This document shows positions 1 through 8,650 of a stretch of DNA of 64,000 bases, piece by piece. The position numbers and the translations under genes were made by a program. This DNA is from Iningainema tapete BLCC-T55 (lineage in GTDB: Bacteria; Cyanobacteriota; Cyanobacteriia; Cyanobacteriales; Nostocaceae): contig NZ_JACXAE010000086.1 in assembly GCF_014698965.1 (NCBI RefSeq), positions 186,001-250,000 on the forward strand. Reading direction: 5' to 3'. Below the pieces are notes generated by a model. The model saw only the letters and a program-made list of their open reading frames with translations. It ran no database searches and was not told the origin of the DNA. Each line of letters opens with the position of its first letter. The first letter of the stretch is position 1.

Positions 1-163
1 CATTCCCACTCAAATTACCATTTACGAAGCTGCAGCCGATCCCAGTTCATTGGTAATTATGATTATCTTCATTGGCTTCCTCATCCCCGTGATGCTATTC
101 TACAACCTCTACCAATATATTGTTTTCCGGGGTAAAGTTACTGGTGGACATTACGGCGGTTAA
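1..163 (+). CDS. cydB: Cytochrome d ubiquinol oxidase subunit II, C-terminal end (partial)
   Basis: An open frame enters from the left edge (codons start at base 2) and stops with TAA at 161-163, giving about 53 residues. They form one strong hydrophobic helix (roughly residues 17-40) followed by a short polar tail ending in TGGHYGG. The pattern of a final helix, then NLYQY and FRGKV, matches the C-terminus of CydB as I recall it. CydB is the second subunit of the bd-type quinol oxidase, a membrane terminal oxidase reducing oxygen with quinol electrons. cydA should lie just outside the window. The family call rests on a short piece and is moderately sure. Confidence 0.6.
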   Translation, partial: IPTQITIYEAAADPSSLVIMIIFIGFLIPVMLFYNLYQYIVFRGKVTGGHYGG

Positions 164-180
164 TGTACCTCGTACCTACC

Positions 181-229
181 TCGTTCCCAGTCTCTGACTG
201 GGAATGCCTACTTTGAGGCTCCGCCTCCT
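181..229. repeat. Dispersed palindromic repeat after cydB, possible terminator
   Basis: Two hairpins in series. CGTTCCCAGTC pairs with GACTGGGAATG around a short loop, followed by GAGGC-tcc-GCCTC. Similar paired hairpins are common intergenic repeats in cyanobacteria (recollection). Placed 18 bases after the cydB stop, it could stop or stabilise the cyd transcript. There is only a short T tract (tcctttt), so a classical terminator is not proven. Confidence 0.5.
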
Positions 230-265
230 TTTCTTGCGACACCGCCACACCAGCATAACATTCAT

Positions 266-1423
266 ATGGCTCGTACAGGCTACACTCTACCAGTTTTTGC
301 CGTCGCTGCGGCTAAGGCTGCTTTGATGCATTTGTGTACACCCCCCAACCCCCCTTATGAAGGGCGGCAAGGAGCTTGCGCTCTAGGGGAGCAAGCATTA
401 TCAACACAAATCGATCTCCTTCCTGAAGTAGCAGAGATTCCGATTTCTCAGGTGGCTATTTTAGATAGTCATAGTGCCTTAGCTATTACACTCAGCGATC
501 CTGGTGATAACTTAGATTTAACCCGCAATACGCCAATTTGGGCTTGGGTAAAGTTGTCTGAGCGAGGAGCGCAACCACCATTAATTTTAGTAGCAGGAGA
601 GGGGTTAGGAAAAACAGCGTCTGGAGAATCAGCTATATATAGTTATGCTCGTCGTCTGTTTGATGCTAATTTATTACCACTGATTCCCACAAATTTAACT
701 GCAACAGTAACGATTATTTTACCTGAAGGTCGTCAACTTGCTCAACGCACTTCTAATGAAGCTTTTGGTATATTGGAAGGGCTAGCTTTGTTAGGTACTA
801 GTGGTATTTCTCAACCGCTCTCTGCAGCAGAGCATTTAGAAGAATTTCGTCAATCTTTGCAAGATAAAGTTAAAGTTTGTGCCGATATTGTATTCTGTAT
901 TGGTAGTAATGGGATGCAGGTGGCTGAACGATTAGGCTTACCAAAACAAGCGATCGCACAAACTGGAAACTGGATAGGCGCTCTACTTGTAGAAGCTGGG
1001 TTAACAGGAGCAAATTCTGTCCTGTTGCTAGGATACCACGGCAAGCTGATTAAGTTGGCTGGTGGGATTTTTAACACTTCCAGTCATATAGCAGATGCTA
1101 AATTAGAAATTATGAGTGCTGCTGTTGTAGCCGTTGGCGGTAATATACAAGCTGTCCAAGCAGTCTTAGAAGCAAAGACTGCCGATGCTGCTCAGAAAAA
1201 ATTACGTGAACTTGGTTTAGCAGAATCCGTCTTTCGTCACCTAAGTGAAAAGATTAGTTACAAAGCACAAGCATACGTACAAAAATATGCTAATGCGTAT
1301 CTCAAAGTAGGTACTATTTTATTTGATCGCCAGGGTGAGATCATCTCTCAAGACTCGCAAGCAACAGAACTATTGACTTTACATTCCACACATAGACCAA
1401 ATCTGTCTCCCTATCACAGCTAA
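266..1423 (+). CDS. cbiD: Cobalt-precorrin-5B C(1)-methyltransferase
   Basis: CbiD is the SAM-dependent C-1 methyltransferase of the anaerobic (early cobalt insertion) branch of cobalamin corrin-ring synthesis, a cytosolic enzyme. The protein (385 aa) begins with the family signature SGYTLPVFA-like segment (here TGYTLPVFAVAAAKAAL, residues 4-20). It carries the glycine-rich GEGLGKTASGESAI stretch near residue 112 and ends in the FDRQGEII region typical of the family. Residues about 24-43 (PPNPPYEGRQG) are not part of the usual fold. They are encoded by a C-rich palindromic repeat inserted in frame. The C-terminal 15 codons overlap the end of the convergent permease gene. No cobalamin riboswitch was recognised in the 100 bases upstream. 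cobT, another B12 gene, lies at 58 kb. Confidence 0.9.
   Translation: MARTGYTLPVFAVAAAKAALMHLCTPPNPPYEGRQGACALGEQALSTQIDLLPEVAEIPISQVAILDSHSALAITLSDPGDNLDLTRNTPIWAWVKLSERGAQPPLILVAGEGLGKTASGESAIYSYARRLFDANLLPLIPTNLTATVTIILPEGRQLAQRTSNEAFGILEGLALLGTSGISQPLSAAEHLEEFRQSLQDKVKVCADIVFCIGSNGMQVAERLGLPKQAIAQTGNWIGALLVEAGLTGANSVLLLGYHGKLIKLAGGIFNTSSHIADAKLEIMSAAVVAVGGNIQAVQAVLEAKTADAAQKKLRELGLAESVFRHLSEKISYKAQAYVQKYANAYLKVGTILFDRQGEIISQDSQATELLTLHSTHRPNLSPYHS
341..367. repeat. C-rich hairpin repeat inserted in frame in cbiD
   Basis: Bases 347-367 form a palindrome AACCCCCC-ttatgaa-GGGCGG. The same core is present, in the opposite orientation and with perfect arms, at 37432-37452 inside the U32 peptidase gene. 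It adds proline/glycine-rich residues to CbiD between the conserved N-terminal helix and the rest of the protein without breaking the frame. Confidence 0.7.
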
Positions 1424-2665
1424 AGCCACACCAATCATCACCACAAGCGTCAGCTTACCACCAGGGACAAGCGTTTGCTCTATCCTACCTGAGTATAGTT
1501 GGCGTTGCTTCCAACAGATCAATGCCGGAATAATTCCAGCAAGAATTGAACTACTAAATGTTCCAGCGTAATCTAAGGCAGTGAGAAAAATGCCAGGATT
1601 AAGTGTCGAAAGACTTAGAGGTGGGAAGAGTATTAAAGAAAATAAGGGTAGGCGACGAGAAAGTTGATTTGGTGCTGGGGAAATATCTTTGAAGAAATCT
1701 AGTAAGCCGTAGACAAACCCGATGAAAGAAGTGGCGATCGCAAATTCAGAAAACACAGAGACAAGCACACCCAACAATTCTCCTGCCCCACCGTTACGGA
1801 GAGCTTGCAGAGGATCAAAAACAGCACCGCCAATTCCTTGAATTGTATCAGGACTGACGCTACCTAAAATCACAGCGTTCCACGCCAAGAACATGATTAA
1901 GGGAATTACAGAACCAATAATAATCGAAGAGCGAATTTTGCGCACATCTCCTTCTAGTTGAACCGTAACAACCGGAATAATATTGTGGAAAAATAGCGCC
2001 ACAAACATGACTGAGACAGCAGGAGGAAGCGCACTCCAGTTTTGTACCGAGAATTGGGAAGGATGAATGTGTGTTCCTGCTAGTAACAAAAGCCCGATAA
2101 AAGAAACAATTACAATCGCTACAAAGGCGCTGTTGAGTTTTTCCACCAGCTTCTCGCGCCCAAGGTACATAATTCCGCCAAATAAGAGGGTAAATGTGGT
2201 TGTTCCTACCCATACAGGTAAATCGTTTTGCACACCCGCAACTTTCTCTACCGCCGAACCGAGAATTTCTCCGCCTTGTGCAATATAGGCTACTAGTAAG
2301 GTGTAGTGGTAAAACAGATACGCGCCACCTGTTATTCTGGCAATTGGTTTAGATAGAGTACTTTCAACCATTACCAATAAACCGTTACTTGAGCTTCCCC
2401 CAAAACGCATTGTATTTAAAGTTACTTCTACTAGTAATAAAGCTGAAACTAAGGCGTACAGCCAAACAGCAATTAGCAAAGCTGTAGATGGTACAACACC
2501 AGAGGGTAACGTTACCGCAGGTAGGGCAAGAATACCAGCACCAACTGTCGTTCCTGCTATCAGCGCAGTACTTCCTAACACACTACCCGGTTGATGACTG
2601 AGTTTATCACCATCTAGCTCTAGGTTAGAAAACAATCGGGAATCCGGCTTGAGAACAGTCTTCAT
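1379..2665 (-). CDS. Aromatic amino acid permease (tryptophan/tyrosine permease family)
   Basis: A 428-residue integral membrane protein of the hydroxy/aromatic amino acid permease type (Trp_Tyr_perm, TyrP/Mtr/TnaB-like), a proton-coupled amino acid importer of the plasma membrane. The first helix carries the family's glycine-rich start GTTVGAGILALPAVTLPSG (residues 38-56). About 11 hydrophobic segments follow, alternating with short loops. The N-terminus is a roughly 25-residue polar cytoplasmic tail. The ATG at 2665 follows an AT-rich region; no strong Shine-Dalgarno is seen. It converges with cbiD, and the two coding regions overlap by 45 bases at their 3' ends. Substrate (Tyr or Trp) cannot be told from sequence alone. 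Confidence 0.85.
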   Translation of the reverse strand: MKTVLKPDSRLFSNLELDGDKLSHQPGSVLGSTALIAGTTVGAGILALPAVTLPSGVVPSTALLIAVWLYALVSALLLVEVTLNTMRFGGSSSNGLLVMVESTLSKPIARITGGAYLFYHYTLLVAYIAQGGEILGSAVEKVAGVQNDLPVWVGTTTFTLLFGGIMYLGREKLVEKLNSAFVAIVIVSFIGLLLLAGTHIHPSQFSVQNWSALPPAVSVMFVALFFHNIIPVVTVQLEGDVRKIRSSIIIGSVIPLIMFLAWNAVILGSVSPDTIQGIGGAVFDPLQALRNGGAGELLGVLVSVFSEFAIATSFIGFVYGLLDFFKDISPAPNQLSRRLPLFSLILFPPLSLSTLNPGIFLTALDYAGTFSSSILAGIIPALICWKQRQLYSGRIEQTLVPGGKLTLVVMIGVALAVIGRQIWSMCGM

Positions 2666-2967
2666 AGGTTAATGCTTATATACTTGCTCTTTGTATGGAC
2701 TTACTGCCACCAATATTAACTTATGTAAATATATACTAGCAAAAACTTTATGATTGAGTTTATGAGAATATAGCTATATTTTGATATTTATGTTATTATC
2801 GAAGACTATCATAAAAAACCTAAGCAAAAGAGCGAAAACAGGATCAAAGCCGAGGAGTAATAGTTTTCAGGTGTTAATACATTAGGGCGATCGTGATTAT
2901 ACTGTCACTATCAACCTGTAATTGGTCTTATGCTTGATATTAACTAGGGCTACCAAGGTGCATTACC
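2666..2967. other. Intergenic region upstream of the permease, AT-rich
   Basis: About 300 bases between the permease start (reading left) and the small frame at 2968 (reading right), so promoters for both should lie here. The region is AT-rich with one near-HIP1 site (GGGCGATCGTG, near 2886). I see no hairpin repeat or further gene. Confidence 0.4.
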
Positions 2968-3132
2968 ATGACCAGAAACCGTCCCACTACCATCTGTACC
3001 AGACTTAAGGAAATTATTGACGATGTTCAGCCTGTAGCAAGCGAAAATCGTTTAAAACTTCCTGAACCCCCGCCTTCCCATACCAAGTACCCAGTACCAC
3101 CAGACGAGGATTCACGAAAACGTAAATCTTAA
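2968..3132 (+). CDS. Small hypothetical protein, 54 aa
   Basis: ATG at 2968 is preceded by a good ribosome binding site (CAAGGTG, 2953-2959). The 54-residue product is polar, with a proline-rich middle (LPEPPPSHTKYP) and a basic end (RKRKS). It has no hydrophobic segment and I do not recognise a family. A block of four hairpins follows 26 bases after the stop, where a terminator would be expected. The binding site and position support a real gene; the length and composition leave doubt. Confidence 0.35.
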   Translation: MTRNRPTTICTRLKEIIDDVQPVASENRLKLPEPPPSHTKYPVPPDEDSRKRKS

Positions 3133-3157
3133 TTACATTTTGTTGGGTGCTTTAATA

Positions 3158-3282
3158 CAGCCTAAGAATAAATTCTTAGGCTGATAGCTAAAGTCGGCTT
3201 TAGCCGACTAGCAATTTTCTGAATCTAGTCCGTTTCAACGGACTTGAGCTTTCAGCCGGGTCACTTGAGTGACCCGGCTTGG
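3158..3282. repeat. Array of four consecutive hairpins (composite repeat), likely bidirectional terminator
   Basis: Four inverted repeats in a row: CAGCCTAAGAA/TTCTTAGGCTG (3158-3183), AGTCGGC/GCCGACT (about 3192-3209), AGTCCGTT/AACGGACTT (about 3227-3245) and AGCCGGGTCACT/AGTGACCCGGCT (about 3253-3279). Related hairpin blocks occur at 43.8 kb and 53.2 kb. The array separates the small plus-strand frame from the convergent immunity gene and could end both transcripts. Confidence 0.65.
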
Positions 3283-3298
3283 GATGAAGTGAGTGTAG

Positions 3299-3658
3299 CT
3301 AAACTTCTACCTTTTGACCGTTGTAATTAAAATCACTCTCAATTGATGATTGACTCTTTTCTCTATTCTGAAAATTTTCCCATAAATCAAACAGCCGATC
3401 CAGAGCATCTCTTTCATCCACAGAATGAAAGAGGATGAGACTCGCCCAAGATTGAGTAGTTTGAATGTTATACCTTGAGCGCACCCAAGACAAAAACTCT
3501 TCAAATTCTTGGTTTTTCTCGTCTTTGGGTAAACCAAGTTGATTTCGAGCCAGATCGTATCCGTAATAAAATGACTGAAAATCAAAAATTGAGTACCTAC
3601 TCAAATAGAGAGTTGGTCTTTTTTTGATTTCTGGTAAGAGATCAGAAAAACTTCCCAT
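3299..3658 (-). CDS. Putative immunity protein paired with the papain-fold toxin
   Basis: A 119-residue acidic soluble protein starting at ATG 3658, 30 bases downstream of the toxin gene on the same strand. The N-terminal motif (KKRPTLYLSRYSIFDFQSF, residues 12-30), the central FEEFLSWVRSRY and the DERDALDRLFDLWENF end belong to a small-protein family I have seen beside toxin modules, but I cannot name it. It has no signal peptide or membrane segment, as expected for a cytosolic protein that binds its toxin. The immunity role is inferred from position after a recognisable toxin, not from a known fold. Confidence 0.5.
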   Translation of the reverse strand: MGSFSDLLPEIKKRPTLYLSRYSIFDFQSFYYGYDLARNQLGLPKDEKNQEFEEFLSWVRSRYNIQTTQSWASLILFHSVDERDALDRLFDLWENFQNREKSQSSIESDFNYNGQKVEV

Positions 3659-3688
3659 ACAAAACCTCCTCTGTGATTTGCTGTTACT

Positions 3689-4045
3689 CTAAAACTGCTC
3701 TACAAGCATGAAATTAAGGCGATTGCCGGGAATAACAACTAAATCTTGGAGCCATAGTTCTATTGGTTTTCCTTCAGGATACAGATTATCAAACACTTTT
3801 TCTACTCCTTCTATTTCAATAACAATTCCTTCATGGAAACCATTAGTAGCAATCTGTTGATTGGTTCCATCATCGTAGATAATTCCTTGCAATCCATGTG
3901 GTGAAAGAGTTTCGACTCGAATATTTCTGCCTTTAAGCTTTTGGCTCTTCAAATAAGCTTTAATAGGGGTAGCACATTGTAAACAAGTACCAACGTCGTA
4001 TGCAAGGGCAATCGCCCTAATTTCATTAATTTGATTGAAGCGAAT
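3689..4045 (-). CDS. Papain-fold toxin domain protein (Tox-PL-2-like), ATT in place of ATG
   Basis: The frame reads through about 118 residues before an upstream stop at 4070-4072. It contains the papain-fold triad pattern of stand-alone toxins: Cys in CLQCATPIKAYL (near residue 21), His in NGFHEGI and Asp/Asn in KVFDNLYPEG. IYDDGTNQ and the final aromatic LNFMLVEQF also fit that family. There is no ATG, GTG or TTG upstream of the catalytic Cys. The only initiator candidate is ATT at 4043-4045. It sits four bases after a strong GAAGGAGG and about 21 residues before the Cys, where related proteins (as I recall) place Met. A TTG at 3952 would remove the Cys. The gene either uses a rare ATT start or has lost its ATG. 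Confidence 0.55.
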   Translation of the reverse strand: MRFNQINEIRAIALAYDVGTCLQCATPIKAYLKSQKLKGRNIRVETLSPHGLQGIIYDDGTNQQIATNGFHEGIVIEIEGVEKVFDNLYPEGKPIELWLQDLVVIPGNRLNFMLVEQF

Positions 4046-4260
4046 TTTTCCTCCTTCACTAATAAAAAATTATTTTTAAATTGAGTTTGAAGAGTGGGAG
4101 CATCCCATAAGCAATTTATAAGCTATTCTGAGTTTTTATCAACAAATGTTATGCATATGGTGAACAAGTGTTCCCTTTTTGATCAGATTCAGTATTCTTG
4201 TCGCACTCTTTACAACTAATACAGCAGTACAACCGAGCTATACACTCATAGTTAGATTAT

Positions 4261-4332
4261 ATGTCAGATAATATACTCAGACTTGCAGAGCAAGGTGACA
4301 TTAAGGCGATCGCAAATTATGTGTCGGAGTAA
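4261..4332 (+). pseudogene. N-terminal relic of a cyanobacterial conserved protein
   Basis: ATG at 4261 opens a 23-codon frame (MSDNILRLAEQGDIKAIANY, then VSE and stop). Its first residues closely follow the start of a large cyanobacterial family that begins SDN-LAKQGD-KAIAALMNR (from memory; exact family name not certain). The frame ends abruptly and nothing recognisable follows, so this looks like a truncated remnant. A chance resemblance in so short a stretch cannot be excluded. Confidence 0.35.
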
Positions 4333-4447
4333 AGTTTACTGTGTCGGCTGTGATAATGATCTGCCAGTAGGTCGTGTTATCGCCCAATTGTAACTCTTAA
4401 GCTAACAGATGTGAGCAATCCCTAATTATGAAGTGAGCAGAGGCGAT

Positions 4448-5395
4448 ATGGAGAGCAAAACATCAAAGGTTGGTGTAATTGGTGCGGGTAATGTAGGTGC
4501 AGCAGTGGCGAATGATTTAGTGCTACTGGGTACTTGTGTGACAGTTGTGCTTTACGATCGCACTTTAGCAAAAGCGGAGGGAGAAGCGTGGGATATTGAA
4601 GATGCCATACCCCTACTTGAGGAAATGGATGTAATTCCCACAGATAAGTATGAAGATTTAGCTGATTGTGATGTGATTGTCATAACTGTGGGAGTACAGC
4701 CAAAACAAGGGCAATCTCGATTAGATGTTTTGGATCAAAATGCCGAAATCATCACTGACTTGATTAAAGACTTAGATCGAGTAGCACCCAATGCCATTTT
4801 AATCCTGATCAGCAATCCCGTCGATGTACTCACAAGGATTGCGATCGCCACTTCTACCAGAAGCGAAAACCTCATCTTCGGCTCAGGAACAGTACTTGAT
4901 ACTGCTAGACTAAGATATCAATTAGGTAAGCTACTTAATGTCAGCAAACAAAATGTTCATGTTTATGTTCTTGGTGAACATGGTAATAGTGAGTTTATAC
5001 TTTGGTCAAGTGCTTATATAAGCGGTATTTTACTCACTGAATTTCCCTTACCACCTGGTACATCTCTTGAAATAATTAAACAAAATTATTCCGAAATTAC
5101 ACGTAAAAGAGGTTCAGAAATCTCTCAACGCAAAGGAAATACTGACTTTGGTGTAGCCACAGTTGCTACTCAACTAATAGATACCATCCTGCGAGACGAA
5201 AAAAGGGTATTTACAGTTTCAGTGAAAGCAGATTCCAGCTATGGTATTGGTGATGTTGTACTTGGGCTGCCTTGTATAATTGGTAAGCAGGGTATTGAGC
5301 GTAAACTAGTGATACCTAGAAATCCTCAAGAACAACATCAACTTGAAGAGTCAGCCGCTAAGTTAGAAGAAGCGTATAATTATTTACCTAAGTAG
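4448..5395 (+). CDS. L-lactate/malate dehydrogenase family protein
   Basis: An NAD-dependent L-2-hydroxyacid dehydrogenase of about 315 residues, the family's usual length. Seen: the Rossmann GAGNVG at residues 12-17, the substrate-binding Arg91 in the QSRLD loop, the DXXR-type SGTVLDTARLRYQLG segment, and the catalytic GEHGNSE with His178. It should interconvert pyruvate and lactate, or a related 2-oxoacid. The residue six before Arg91, which separates LDH (Gln) from MDH (Arg), is Pro here with Gln one place earlier, so specificity is uncertain. I prefer ATG 4448, seven bases after CAGAGG, over the upstream GTG at 4433. The gene stands alone. Confidence 0.8.
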   Translation: MESKTSKVGVIGAGNVGAAVANDLVLLGTCVTVVLYDRTLAKAEGEAWDIEDAIPLLEEMDVIPTDKYEDLADCDVIVITVGVQPKQGQSRLDVLDQNAEIITDLIKDLDRVAPNAILILISNPVDVLTRIAIATSTRSENLIFGSGTVLDTARLRYQLGKLLNVSKQNVHVYVLGEHGNSEFILWSSAYISGILLTEFPLPPGTSLEIIKQNYSEITRKRGSEISQRKGNTDFGVATVATQLIDTILRDEKRVFTVSVKADSSYGIGDVVLGLPCIIGKQGIERKLVIPRNPQEQHQLEESAAKLEEAYNYLPK

Positions 5396-5424
5396 AATGA
5401 TCAGCATCATTTTCTCACGGCGCG

Positions 5425-8143
5425 TTAAGTGTTCCCAACGCACCCTAGCGAACTTTGAAAAGGCTTGGGTACACCAGCTGTGAGAATTACTTCCCCTTGA
5501 GAATTTACCACCCAGCCCGTAGCTTCTAGAATAGGTTTTGGGGCAGTGGGTATTTTACTGGAAGTGACAGCATTAGTTGTGGGAAGAATTATCCAATCGG
5601 CAATCACTGCTTCACTACTAAGAGGTTCTAAAGGACTCATTGGCAATCCACCACGTCCTGCGATCACAAAGCTGCTACGATCTTGATGATCACCTACTTG
5701 ACAGCTTTGATTTAGTTTTGGCTCAACTATTTCTACTGGCAAGTTAATCAATCCCTGATTGGGATCGATTTCAGGAGTGTTGATTTCAATGGTTCCATCT
5801 ATGCCAAAATCTGAACTAGCGTTAATCTCGCTAATTTTTGGAGCTAAACTTAGCTGGGTACGATTCTCTAATCCATAAATACCAGCACTATTAATTTTCA
5901 TCTCACCTCCGTTACCTTCTACAGCATTGGCAATGATGTCACTATTTTCACTCTTGACGGCAATGATGAAGCCTTGAGGAGAATTGATGGTAATATTACC
6001 ACCATTGGCATTGTTACTAGCTTGAGCAGAAATTGAACTATTGCGGCGTAACAAGATTAAATCTCGCACTTGTAAATTGATATTGCCACCTTCTTGGGCT
6101 GTAGTAGATGCTTGTAGTTTTCCTTGATTATCCAGTTTAATCGAGTTAGCTGTAACTCTTAATGAACCTGCTTTACCTTTCCCTGCACTACTTACAGTTA
6201 CTTGTGCCTCATCTTGAACAACTAATTGCCCAGTGGTAATTTCTACACTACCTCCTGAACCTATAGAATTATTATACGTATTGGCCCCCCAGCACCCTTG
6301 GCATTTTCCTCACTGTTCGTCCTGACAGAACTATAAGTCACATCGCCTTGACAATAACCACCAGGAAGAGGAAACGGGGTTGTACCTGCAATTTCTACCA
6401 ATTCTTGAGCATCAATCTGAATATCGCCAGCTTTTCCACTAGTCACCGTACTAGCTGTGACTAAAGCACCATCGGCGATCGCCACTGACTTGCTGCTAAT
6501 TTTAATATTACCAGCATCACCTTGAGCCGGCAAGAAATTTAAGTCTGTACTGCCAATATTCGTGGAAACCGTGCTAGTCTGTAACAACACACTTCCAGTT
6601 GATTGGATTGTGATATTTCCCGAATTTCCACTACTAAAGCTGATTGCATTAATCGCGCTGTTATTTGCTATAGATACAGATTCTTTCCCATTAATAAATA
6701 TTGAACCCGCTCCTCTTTCTTGACTAAAGCTGCTACTGACAAGATAAGCATTATCTAGAAAGATAGCTCCATTAGCCAAGAGTGTTATATCTCCACCGCC
6801 TTTCGCATCACAGCAGTTGTAGGTAGATATGATCTTATTCTCTCGCTCATTCTCCACTTCTCTATCTTGCCTAATTAAAGATAAATATATCGAACCATCG
6901 GCAAATAGTGATATATTTCCACTACGTCCTGAACCGTAATTTTCATTACTACCAGAGTTACTAGCATCAAGTGCAGGTTGATCATCTACTTGACTATTAA
7001 CAGGAAAATCATAAACCGGATGAGCTATAGAAATTTCACCTGCTTTTATATTAATGTTACCTGCATCGCCCTTACCCAAAGTACGAGTGCGCAGTCTGCC
7101 ACCACCACTTAACTCTACTCTATTACCACTGACGTGAATATTACCTGCATTACCAGTTGCCTGAATATTAACCACATTCCTCAGCTCACTGGATTGTACT
7201 TTCACAGTTCCAGTTGCATCTATTGTAATGTCTCCTGGTGCTATGTTATCTACCGTCAATCCTGGTGCTATGCCAGCAGAAATGCTACTTCCTTCTGTAA
7301 TATCTAAATTACGAGCGCTAATTCCTACTTTACCAGCACCTTTGTTTGTCACATCAACTTTTGCAGAATTGGTGAGAGAGACATCGGCTCTTTGTGTCTG
7401 TGGTAATACTAATAAATTATTAACTTCCAGCTCTATCCTTCCTGTCGCCACTCCTGCTAAATCAATTTGCCCATTCGCTGCTTGTAATTTTCCCCCATCC
7501 AAGTTGACATTACCACCCAATAGTGACAAACTTCTACCATCGTTAACAGATAGAGTTGCTTGATTGACTTGAATCGGATTGGCAATTTGATTGAATAGCA
7601 GTGCAGAAGGGTTCACCGTGAGTAGTGGTGAAGGAGCATTTGGCACTGTAGCGCTAAAAAATCCTTGTTCACCAAAAGCGATGTCTGACGACAAGCCGCA
7701 AGCGTCTACGCACTTGCTGTAGTTCCTAAAAATGAACCACCGATGTTTAACGCAGCGCCTTGACTAAAAATAATACCATGAGGATTGATTAAAAAAACGT
7801 TTGCTTTACCATTAGCTTGAATTAACCCGTCAATGATTGAAGCTGATAAACCCGTAACACGGCTAATGATATTGACAACATCTGTATTATTGTTAAAGTA
7901 AGCTCTGCCATTGGTAGGGATTGAGAATTGTTCAAAGCTGTGAAAAAGATTCTTGCCTACTTGAGTTCCACCTTCAATAGTGCAGTTTTGACATCCTGGG
8001 GTGGAGATGGAGTTTACTGGTAGGGTTTTGTCTGGTATAATCTGCGCTTTTGCACCGTTTTGATTAGCGATCGCTCCTACTACTAAACACACCCAAGCAA
8101 ACTTCAAACAACTGATGGGCTGATTATAACTAACTTTTAGCAT
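5425..8143 (-). pseudogene. Filamentous haemagglutinin-type secreted protein, disrupted
   Basis: Three frames in succession encode one large exoprotein of the two-partner-secretion type. The 5' part (from ATG 8143) has a signal peptide ending near AKAQ, then the FHA N-terminal domain with CTIEGGTQVGKNLFHSFEQF, the NPHGI motif and LNIGGSFLGTTAS. The second part (to 6261) continues with AFGEQGFFSATVPN and beta-helix repeats of the type GNI-I-A-G-V. The third (to 5425) continues GGNITI repeats and ends with a Cys-containing tail. The frame breaks at 7683-7711, where a 29-base repeat introduces TAG and shifts the frame. It breaks again at a C6 run (6285-6290), where the beta-helix resumes in another frame. 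Both ends look intact, so the damage may be recent. No TpsB transporter gene is in the window. Confidence 0.85.
7683..7711. repeat. 29-bp small dispersed repeat inserted in the haemagglutinin gene
   Basis: Read on the minus strand, the bases between the codons for TTAS and IAFGE are GCGTAGACGCTTGCGGCTTG followed by TCGTCAGAC. Removing these 29 bases restores the reading GTTAS-IAFGEQGFFS expected of the FHA domain. The GCTTGCGGCTT core is typical of small dispersed repeats in Nostoc-type genomes (recollection). The repeat brings the in-frame TAG that ends the 5' fragment. Confidence 0.75.
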
Positions 8144-8190
8144 TCTACCTGTTTTTCTATATATATGTAAACGTGCATGATTCAAAATCC

Positions 8191-8219
8191 GTAGAGACGT
8201 TTCGCCGGAACGTCTCTAC
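8191..8219. repeat. GTAGAGACG palindromic repeat, copy 1
   Basis: A 29-base palindrome, GTAGAGACGTTTC-gcc-GGAACGTCTCTAC, with one mismatch in the arms. It lies about 50 bases upstream of the haemagglutinin start. Other copies are at 17559, 17918 (degenerate), 18274 (degenerate), 19046, 20012, 23560, 38208 and 55219. Confidence 0.85.
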
Positions 8220-8221
8220 AT

Positions 8222-8650
8222 TATTTTTCTGGTGGTAGCTGCTAACTTACTGATAAAATCCGAAATTTATTATACGTTCGTCAACTCCCTTGGTAGAGAA
8301 GCGATTAATTGCGCTCTGTGGGAGACGCAATTATAACATGGGTACTGGGTGGTGAAAATTCTTGTCATACCCAATCCCCTAGATAAATTGAAATAGTATA
8401 ATTACTGAAATCACAAGTAATTTGATGTCGATTGCACTCTCTTAACTTAATAGATGTAAATTACACTGAGTTTAGTAAATATTCTGAGCCTACTGTCATC
8501 CTTCTCATCACAGATGACGCTTACTGTATAACAGATTAAACTGTGGATGGGTAATGTTAAGCCTTTGTTATTAGTAACAATGCTTACATTACATATTGAG
8601 TAACATTTTTAATAATTTCTAAATCTCATTGAGAGCAAAAGTTAGTTATT
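8222..8650. other. Intergenic region before the adenylate cyclase
   Basis: About 430 bases, divergent between the haemagglutinin pseudogene and cyaB, so it should hold the cyaB promoter. It is AT-rich. A partial inverted repeat (GCCTTTGTTATTAGTAACAATGC, 8561-8583) is the only structure I noted. No gene is supported. Confidence 0.4.

Noticed and set aside
166-265. Cobalamin riboswitch before cbiD
   Set aside because: The 100-base leader is filled by two simple hairpins of a dispersed repeat; I see no B12-box-like sequence and there is too little room.
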